In this document: positions 56,101 through 64,000 of the stretch, piece by piece
How the letters are laid out: the number at the start of each line of letters is the position of its first letter
How positions within the stretch are numbered: the stretch's first letter is position 1
Assembly: GCA_024811115.1 (NCBI GenBank)
Contig: JAKOGH010000324.1
Coordinates: forward strand, 124,001 to 188,000
Direction of reading: 5' to 3'
DNA length: 64,000 nucleotides
Source: Terana coerulea
Taxonomy: Eukaryota > Basidiomycota > Agaricomycetes > Polyporales > Phanerochaetaceae
Translations under genes and position numbers: made by a program
The notes under the pieces: generated by a model
Told to the model about the DNA's origin: nothing
The model's input: only the letters and a program-made list of their open reading frames with translations
Databases searched by the model: none

Positions 56101-59008
56101 CGCCGAGGTTGGCAGAGATGATGGGGGCGTGGGCGGGGTAGGAAGGTCAACAGAGGTCGGTGACGCTAGTGTGGGCGAGGGCAGGAAGGACGAGGCACTC
56201 GACGTCGTAGACGTTGTCGAAGCGTTGGACAGCCGGTGCGCGTGCGCATGGTGCGGCGGTTCTGGGGCACAGGAAACGCGTCAGCATCCCACTCCGAACC
56301 CAGAGAGAACCCGAGCACGAATGACACGAAATGAAGCAAGCCGAACATCAGAAGAAGGAAGAAAAACAAACAAAACGCCGCAGAAAGCCAAAATGCGCTC
56401 TCAGCGAGCGAGCGTCGACCCGGCGCCACGACGGCGAAGCCCACCCAGACCTGTCACGCAAGCGATCTAGCTCTGGCCTTTCCCTTCTCGCCCGCCTCGT
56501 GCCTGTCAGCTGGCCGCGCTTCTGGGCTGGACGCCCAGCCGCGAGCTCGCGGCAGTCCAAGCGGAGAGGCACGATAATCACCCGCAGCCGTCGCAATCGC
56601 CACCATCTGTATGCAGCGCCGCCGCGTCGAACCTAGACCGCCGTGCCTCGCACGCCTGGGAAGGGCGCGGGCCATCCGGGGAAACAGCGTCGCAGAGGAG
56701 GGCTAGGTGAATAGGCGAATTGGCGATGATGCGCGAAGGCAACGGGATATGGACGTCGATGACAGCGGAGATCCCCCGCATCATCCGCAGCGGAAGGAAA
56801 GGGGAGAGTGTATGCGACAGCAGTGGAAAGCGACGGCGATCGTCTTGTTATGGACATGATTTCGTCGTTGTGGGATGTTGCAGTGTCGCAGCCGGCCGCA
56901 TGCTGCTGGGACCCATCGGAGAGAGAGTCGGACGGAAGAGACTGCGAGTTCCCTGGCGAAGCTTCGCAATAACCACCGCAAGGCTGAGGTGCCGTAACGC
57001 GCCTGTTCCGCAGGTCTTGTGCCTCCCTTTTGCCTCTGGATCAAATCGAGCCAGCCCAAGCTTATTGTGGCGGTCAAGCTTTGAATGCAGACCACCAAGG
57101 TTCTGTTCAGGTGGAAGCATGTCGTAAGGACGGATGTGTCAGGCAGCCGGAAGTGTCGCCAGCGCCACGAACGTTGGCTTCGATGAGAGCAAGCGTCGGC
57201 GTTGGTGAGGATGGCGAAGGCGGTGAGCCTTGCTCGATGGGAACTGTGGTCGTCATCGGAGTCTAGCGTTGACTGAAGCCCTCGTCTTGAAGATTACGAC
57301 TGAAGGCTACGTTTCGTGACCAATGCGGGGTAGGTTGCCGCCTGATAGAAAGAGACTTGGTGGGACCATAGAAGACGGTGGTCGGCACCGAAGGCAGCCT
57401 AGGAAACACAACCACACTGCAGGGAGAGACCACGAAACACGAAGAGAAAAACGAAACCAAAATCCACAACCAAAACAAACACAGCAGAAGACACGCACCT
57501 TTCTCTTTGCCGACGCCTGCCGTGTCAATCGCGCTCAGCGCCGGGCGCGCACCGTGCCCGCGCCTTCCTCCGCCTGGCTCCTGCGCATCGTGCGAGTGCG
57601 GCGCACGGCCCTGGACGGGATGCATGTGCGCGCCCTCGCCGTGCTCCGTGAGGTTCACGCCGACGGGGCGGTCGATGCCTGCGCGACAGCGGAACTTCGT
57701 GAGTTATGTCATGTGAGAGGTTCCAGACGAGCCAAAGCGCACCTGGCATGCGCCCGGGCGTGTGTGCGCCGTGCGGCTCGTCGCCGTCGCCATCGACGTC
57801 CATGCCCACGACGTCCACGTCGATGTCCATCGGCATGTCGCTCATCGCACCGAGCCCTGCGAGCCCTGGCGGGATGCGGTCAGCAGTGCACCCACACACC
57901 ACGTCCACGCATGCGTACCTCCAATCGCGCTGAACGCATCCTCCTCGTCGCCCGAGCTGGTGCTGTACCCGTCGTCCTCGTCTTCATCATCCAGGTAGTC
58001 GTCCTCCTCTTCGTCCTCCTCGTCCGCAAACCCGCCTCCCGGGCTGCGCTCGACATGCGCCGGCGGCGTGCCCTGCGCAGACCGCGCGCGCGCGCTGCGC
58101 CTTCACGTTCCGCTCGTACTCCTCCACGTCGTCCTCGTCGCTCGCGACCCACACGAGCCCGCGGAAGCGCGGCACCGGCGCCGTCAGGCTGACCTGCACC
58201 TGGCTCCGGCTGCCCCCGCCGGGGCACCGCTCACCGCCTGGCCGACGAAGAACGCGTTCTGCGCCTCGTTCTCGCCCTCGAGGCCGTGCAGGAACGGGAA
58301 GATGACCGAGTCCGGCGCGTGCGTCGTCATGTACTGCCGGTGCACGCGCGCGAACTGCGCCGCCGTCAGGGCGCGGATCGGCGGTGGGCCCTGCGCCTTC
58401 GGCAGCGGCAGTTGCGCTTGCGCGGGTGGATGGGGCTGCGGGGCGTCGGGCTGCTGGGTGGGGAGACGCGGCGCGGCGAGTGTACGAGGGCACGGGTGGG
58501 TGCAACGCGGGCAGCGCGTCGAGGAAGCCCGGGGTGTAGTCAAGCCCCCAGCAGTCGGCCTCGCCATGCGCGCGTGTTTCCTGTGCGGGCGCCGGGACGT
58601 GTAGGTCCAGCGTCGCGCTGCGGCTGGTGCTGCAGAACGTGCCCGTCACGCCCTCGCGTTGTGGGATGGCGTCGGCGAGGATCTCGAGCTTCGCCTCCTG
58701 TTCCCGCATCTGCTGTGCCCGCTCCGCGGCATCTCCCGCCGCAAACCCCTTCCGGCGACGTGCTCTCTTCTCGCTGGTCCTCGTTCAGTGGTACTGAAGC
58801 GGCATCGAGAGGCATATTTGGGTAGTCCCGTACGTCGGGCGGAAAGGTCGGGTCAGTGTCGCTCAGCGGTCCACTCTGCTCTTTCGGTGCAAGGGCGTGC
58901 GATGTAGCATGCTCGTAGGCGTTGTTCTTGAATGTGTCGGTCAAAGCGGAGGGTCCTTCACGGGTCATGCGCTCAGCCACGACGGGCGTGTCGAGTTGGT
59001 GTGGCATG
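53192..59008 (-). CDS. Pps1-like dual-specificity protein phosphatase, with several frameshifts
   Basis: The catalytic exon (about 53836-53510) has VLVHCRVGVSRSATV, the CX5R phosphatase signature, preceded by LDIKGVCDD with a candidate general-acid Asp and FLYLGNL at the exon before. The last exon ends KEVHALNEKYLRPPA at 53192. Upstream exons encode SLRNFGIQV and DIVVYSPRGNIK (56.1-55.7 kb), the block ASLVIHLPFPSSIAY, and SVIFPFLHGLEGENEAQNAFF (58.3 kb). The order and the last block fit the Pps1 family of large fungal dual-specificity phosphatases. The first ATG I accept is 59008 (MPHQLDTPVV). Frame changes near 58750, 58440, 58200 and 55010 occur in GC-rich runs. The exon layout between 56.1 and 58.0 kb is unresolved; a GTGCGC...GAAG intron near 57.7 kb is plausible. 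The role is probably cell-cycle or stress signalling, by analogy with yeast Pps1. Confidence 0.72.
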
Positions 59009-62000
59009 ATGGTGGTAGGTGAGATGGTGGTGGTGGTCTAGTGCGTCTGCGGCTGGAGGAGTGTGCAAAGGGGTGCATACAGTTGGCGACAGGAATAGAA
59101 AGAAGAGAAGGTCAGAACTAGCGTATGTGTGAGCGATCAGAGAACGCACGGGTGCAGACACGGGGGTCGTCGTCTTGCGGGGTCGTCGTGCGTGCGTTGG
59201 AAGCCGTCGGGGCTGTCGTCTAACCAAACTCAGGCGGCAATATTGGAGAGACCCGTGTTGGTTCGTGAGCGTCGAGTGCCAACGGATGGGGCGTGGAACG
59301 GCCGGTTCGGTGGAGAACACAGGCGGCGGGTGGCGGCGGAACAGAGGAGTGGATCAAGAAGGTGTAGGAAGCGGCGGCGGGAGCCTACAAGACAGATGGA
59401 GCACAGGTGAGTTGCGATACGGAGAGGGGCGGGCAAAGCGCGCGATGGTCCACTCACCTGGATCCTCGCACACAGGAGCCTCTTGTACTTGCGTTATGCG
59501 TCTTCGCCGAGTGCTGTCGGTCGTGCGGGCTCGTCTTGGTGCGGTCGTCGTGGTCTTGGTCTTCGCCCTTGCAGAGAAGGTCGTGGCGCCTCGTCTAGCG
59601 TGCTCGCGGTCGTCCAAGCAGTGATCGTATGTATGCGGTCCTTGGCGCCAAAGTTAGAGCCCCTAATCAGCGTCGGGGATGGTACTCGTCGTCGTCGTCG
59701 TGAACGTCGGGGAAGAGCAAACGGAGTGTGCGCTGGCAGCGTCGTGGTGAGAAACACAACGGACGAGCAGGTCCAGAAATTCAGAGTTGGTTCGTCGGAT
59801 GGGTTGCAATCAGAAGCCCGCAGATGACCCCGCCCAGGCCAGGCAGCTGCCGCCCTCGCACCCAGATCGCGCTCCCACGCCCAAACTCAAAGCTCCAGCT
59901 CGCAGGCGCCCAATCCTCCCAGCCAATGGCCGCCCGGCGCTGGGAGGTCCGTTATGCTTGAAATGGCAGGAGGTTGACGGCCGTGCAAGTTGCCGTGAGG
60001 CGCCGGGACCGACGGAGGGATCGTGAGATCGCGATCGGGCTCGTGTTATCGTGGGAGGCGACGGTGAGGGCGTGTGACGTCGGTGTCGTCGTCGTTGTCG
60101 ACGACGACGATGAGCAACCACTCCACCTCGACCTGTCGCGATCCCTTTGGCTGCAAGTCCCGACGCTTTGCTCAACGCTTCACACGGCGACGCTCAGGTC
60201 ACTTGACAGTGGACAGGCACGATACCACACCGCCGGAACCTTCAGACGTATGTATCCCCCTGTCTTGGACGGGCACAGGGCGGGCAGACTGTCTCTCAAT
60301 GTCAAATTCCAAACTATGCGGCGGCGGAGCTTGCGCCACCCGCCCTCCGCCATCGTACACCTCCGCAAGAACGATCGTTCTAAGCCTTCGCCGTCGTGAA
60401 TGGGGAACGCTGCAATATGGCTCCGCCACTGTACATGGCCGCCACAGGGGCTCACCGGTCACCCCGTGGAAGATTGTCGTCTCGAATCCCCTCGCAAATG
60501 TGGTGGATCCTGGTGGGCATGATCCTTGTTTCGTATGTCCCCATTCAGTCTGTTCTTGATGTCCTTTGTATGCTGCAGAAAGCCTATTTCTTCCGGGCTA
60601 TACTCATGCCTTTCACACATAGCCTCTGGTACTCCGCCCTCCCACCTCCTCGCCCTCTCTATGTACAGCACTTCCTTACACCACGCCAGTCTCAAGCGTC
60701 GCGCAATCCTCAACTCAGTCCTCAACTCTACCCCTTCCGCTCCCTCTCCTATTCACGCTCACATCACCAATGCACAACCCCCATCACACGTATCAGCCCA
60801 ACAGGCCCTCGCACCAACGCAGGATCTAGCCATACAAGGCTAGCACGGCCCAAGCGTCCGGTAATAGATCGCCCTGCAATGAAGCAGAATGAAATTGGCG
60901 GCTGATAAGGCACTGCGAGGGTCGCTCCCGCCCGGATAACGACACGCACGGAGGCGCGCGACAGGGGCCGCAGGGCACTCGCGCAGGGTGCGTCCGTCGA
61001 GGTCCGTCGCCACCTGCACCGCCGCGGCACGCTAGAACACCCTACGGTGTCTCAGGTGCGCCACCCGTGCGCACTCGCAGGCGCGGGAGGCCCTCGTCGT
61101 CAGCAACTCAGGCAAGCCCAGTGCAGCGGTGTGGTTCCGCCACTTCTCAACGCTGCGGAACAGCTCAATACGAGTGAGTCCTAAACCTATCCACCACCTT
61201 GCCTTTCTCACGACCGCCACACTCGACGTCCCACAGCCAGAGGTCCACATACCGCACTTGGTGTGCAGCACACCAGGCTCGCGCGCACGAAGACGCCGCC
61301 TGGCCCACAGGGCCTGCGGCGCCCGCCGCCTCGGGTCGCATCAGCCCTGTGGCGCAATTTACCCGTCGAGCTGCGCGCCGAAGCATCCCTGCCCTTCGCA
61401 TCCTCTGCCGCCCTGTGTTCTGCCGCCTTCTGTTTGCCTTCTGTCGGCGGTTTCCGAGGGCTTCGACGTCGGCTTCGGCTTCTCCTGCGCTTCTCTGGCA
61501 ATGTGCGGTTGCATCGTATGACGGCGGGCGAGGCCAGGGAGGGCATCAGCGACACTCATCACACGGATCGAGAAAAATGGAAATTGCGGTTGTGTCGGTC
61601 GGGCACAACGACGATCTGCAGGCCCAGACACTCTGGAACTGGCTGGAAATGGATATCTGTATATCCATCCTCACCTGGACGACAGAGAAGAACGTGCGGG
61701 TGTGCACGAAGAGGGTCCAGGCCTAGGCAGTCCTGTGCGACGTGAGTGTAACTTGCTCGCTTTCGGATGTATTCACATGCTCGTCCCTGGATTGCTAGAT
61801 GTCTCGGTGTGGGCGCATGTGCGCCGCGCTTCATAGACTGGATGACCTTCCGTAAGGATTTTAGGATCTCTAAATGGCCGTAAAGCTAGATACGTTTCAG
61901 TCGGAGTTTTGAATCAACGAGGAGCCAATGAGAGGTCGAGAGCGAACAGAGAAATGATTCCAGGCGTCGCCACCACATGGACGGTTCCCGCGCGATCAAC

Positions 62001-62180
62001 GACCAGTGATGCGTACCTTGCCGCCATCTGCCAAATAGGGCCATGTCGGTCATGCCGAAAGAACATGGATCTTCCTGTCATGAATCCAGAGAGAAAGGCC
62101 CCACCCCAAGCTCACCAATGGTTGAAACTGTGTTTAGCTTTGTGTTGAGATAAAACGCTTGCGACTGATGGCCTTGCTTG
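59009..62180. other. 3.2 kb without a supported gene
   Basis: GC-rich at first, holding the upstream region of the phosphatase gene. Long overlapping ORFs exist on both strands (for example 60396-60905 plus, 61129-61521 plus, 61263-61745 plus, 61208-61555 minus), but they are Arg/Pro-rich and contradict one another. One plus-strand stretch near 61080-61165 (SGKPSAAVWFRHFSTLRN) looks protein-like, but I found no partner exon. Confidence 0.35.
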
Positions 62181-62190
62181 ACAAAATCTT

Positions 62191-62776
62191 GTTCAGAATC
62201 TTCTGAACACAAGGCAAATACAAGGCGGTAGAGTGTTGTACGCACACTGGTTCATTGAATCATCCAGTGCTTCGCATGTAAAGTAAGTTAAATGTGCTGC
62301 TTTACATGTTTTTGTGGCTATCCTGGCCTTTCCCAGCAGTCATTGTGCTGTAGAGAGGAAGCGGCCGGCTTCAGCGACCAAGCGCCTACCCAAGAATGGA
62401 TGCCCACAGCCTTCACCTTCCTGATATGGTAGAGCTGCCGTAGGCCATCTACGGAGGGGGACCCCCTCCGTAAATTTCAGCCTTTAGAAGGCATCAACGA
62501 GCGAAACCAGGCGAAACCTGGTCAGGAACGCCGCTTTGCGTGTAGTGATGCCATCAGCCGATGCAGGAATGCCATAAGGCCTGCTCTGAGCTGACTTATG
62601 GCATCTCGGCATTGTGTTCCGTTCACTGTCCGCCCACTCTCTATTGGCTACAACTTCATTCTCCGAGCTGCTCTCCCATCAGATCACAGGTTTACGACGG
62701 TTTACAGCAGTTTACGGGCTGTAAAACCTTACGGAAAGTCATCCACTATCTGCCAGGCGTTCCTCATAATGAGGAA
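62191..62776. repeat. Cluster of perfect inverted repeats and a 10-base-period motif array
   Basis: Inverted repeats by position: 62191-62208 (8-base arms, 2-base gap); 62245-62269 (6-base arms); 62275-62308 (9-base arms, 16-base gap); 62438-62454 (6-base arms); 62450-62472 (11-base arms, 1-base centre, GC-rich); 62506-62522 (6-base arms around CGAAA); 62569-62604 (10-base arms, 16-base gap); 62699-62728 (7-9-base arms); 62760-62776 (8-base arms, 1-base centre). TTTAC occurs at 62691, 62701 and 62711, exactly 10 bases apart, with inverted GTAAA at 62721. The nature is unknown: a structured RNA, a small mobile element or a binding-site array are all possible. Confidence 0.6.
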
Positions 62777-64000
62777 GCAGAGAGTGCCATTTTGTTGCTT
62801 GCGTGGTCAAATTAGGTATGTACGATTTCTGTTCCATGGCTGTCGTGTTGCACTTACTAGGATTCATGTTGCCACCAGCGATTTCGGGCCACCGGATTCT
62901 TGAACCTCTCAGGCACACCAGCTGCAACGGGCATCCACAGTAACCTCCGCTTATTAATATTTCGCCCGGCTTGGCGTCCACGCAAGAGAACAGGTGTTCT
63001 GCGAAATTTGATGAGGTCATCAATGTTTTCAGAGCACCTGTGTTCTTGGCTGGCTACCTCGGCGCATCTCGTCTGTCCGCCAGCATGCCTTTTGTGTGCT
63101 CATGCCACGGAAAGCAGGTCGTTGTTGGCGGTGTTGATAACGTATGTTTTCTAGTCTTGCGCGTTGAGCTCAAGTGGTTGCAGCGGTTTGTCTTTCTTCA
63201 TTCAGCCATTCTGTCTTTCACAACTGGCTTGCGTTGTCTTTACCAGCCAGTTCACACGACAATGGTTTTGAGCACATGGACACAACGTAAAGTTTCGTTT
63301 ACTCGCCTTCCCTTCGCTTCCGCTCATTGCGCTCATGCAGGCAATCTCACTCCTCAATTCCATGGCGCAGATACGTTGGAAACACATGTCTTCTGGACAA
63401 GTCTTCTCCAGGATATCAACGCACATAATGGCAAGGTTCACTTCATCATCCTGCTCCTCGCCTCCGCCCCACCCGGCTGCCAGCGTTCATTCCGACCTGT
63501 CGCGCACCGCCGAAGGCGACCGGCCCTTCCGCCGCCCGAGCCCCCAGCGCAAGGCACGCCCCCTTCCCCACTCGCTGCCCCGCCTCGAATTTCAAAGGCC
63601 GGTAAATTGCAAGGTTTCATGTATCGTGCGTGTCGCCTCCGCCCTATACAAATACGGGCTGACACGTTCCATTCCGGGCAGCTCATACAGCGTGATTGCT
63701 ATAATTACATAATTGGGCCATCCTGCACATGCACGAAGCCGCATGTCTGGTCCGTTGATCGTCGACGTGACGTGCAGAGGATTAGGCAACGCGCGTGACA
63801 CACATCCACGCACGGACGCCACGAAGGCGAACGCACGTCACGCCGTCCTAAATTTTGCTTCAGCCTTCCCGGGACCTGCTCTGCAGAACCTGTCCGGGTG
63901 AACACTCCCGCGTGTCGGGTGGCGGCCTGGACGGTGCGTGCCCCTGGCGTGCCCCGTGGGGTGTTGCGGTCACGGAGGCGGGGGCCGCTGCGGACCCGCG
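62777..64000. other. Unassigned region with long conflicting ORFs
   Basis: A plus-strand ORF of 275 codons spans 62971-63798, and a minus-strand ORF of 79 codons at 63202-63441 overlaps it. Neither has motifs I recognise, and continuation on the minus strand meets several stops. It may be a decayed mobile element next to the inverted-repeat cluster. The last 200 bases are very GC-rich. Confidence 0.3.

Noticed and set aside
62971..63798. 275-codon plus-strand ORF
   Set aside because: Long, but low-quality composition with a Pro/Arg-rich end. It conflicts with a minus-strand ORF that looks equally plausible, so I did not call a gene.
1..64000. tRNA genes, rRNA genes, CRISPR arrays, prophage or bacterial operons
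   Set aside because: I looked for T-arm-like GGTTCGA contexts with a matching acceptor stem and for evenly spaced direct repeats and found none that hold up. The window is fungal nuclear DNA, though tRNA detection by eye is weak.

Overview
The window is nuclear DNA from a filamentous fungus, most likely an agaricomycete basidiomycete (inference). The evidence is short GT-AG introns of about 50-65 bases that break nearly every gene, dense genes on both strands, a eukaryotic ribosomal protein gene (RPL4), several divergent F-box proteins, a TPR-CHAT protein and small secreted proteins. I found no bacterial operons, CRISPR arrays, rRNA genes or tRNA genes.

Layout. 0-10 kb: a non-RD protein kinase (+), a DEDDy 3'-5' exonuclease (-), a broken unknown gene (-) and a CaMKK-type kinase (-). 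10-20 kb: a 51-residue zinc-ribbon-like microprotein in three exons (-), an ARO8/LysN-type aminotransferase (-), RPL4 (+), a small multi-pass membrane protein (+), an F-box protein (+) and a second exonuclease paralogue (+). 20-28 kb: an F-box protein (-), a chorismate mutase with a signal peptide (+), an F-box/LRR-like protein (+) and a Cys-rich protein (-). 28-36 kb: two divergent paralogues of an unrecognised secreted protein family (28.9-29.9 kb -, 32.2-33.3 kb +), then a frameshifted F-box/LRR gene (-). 36-44 kb: a large Ser/Thr-rich protein (-), decayed exons (-) and a coiled-coil protein (-). 45-53 kb: a truncated VPS41 fragment (+), an F-box paralogue (+), a decayed third copy of the secreted family (-) and a TPR-CHAT protein (-). 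53-59 kb: one long Pps1-like dual-specificity phosphatase gene (-). 59-64 kb: no gene that I trust, but a stretch at 62.19-62.78 kb is unusually rich in perfect inverted repeats.

Two themes run across the window. First, several gene families occur more than once, usually in opposite orientation: exonuclease x2, secreted protein x2 plus a relic, and an F-box subfamily x2. This points to local duplication. Second, many otherwise coherent genes carry one-base frameshifts inside or beside short homopolymers. Examples are the chorismate mutase, the CHAT gene, two F-box genes, the Ser/Thr-rich gene, the kinase and the phosphatase. They may be uncorrected assembly indels or recent pseudogenisation. 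The RPL4, aminotransferase, exonuclease and secreted-protein genes read through cleanly, so several models here should be treated as provisional.

The genes do not form an obvious pathway cluster. The aminotransferase and the chorismate mutase both touch aromatic amino-acid metabolism, but they lie 10 kb apart and I infer no functional link.
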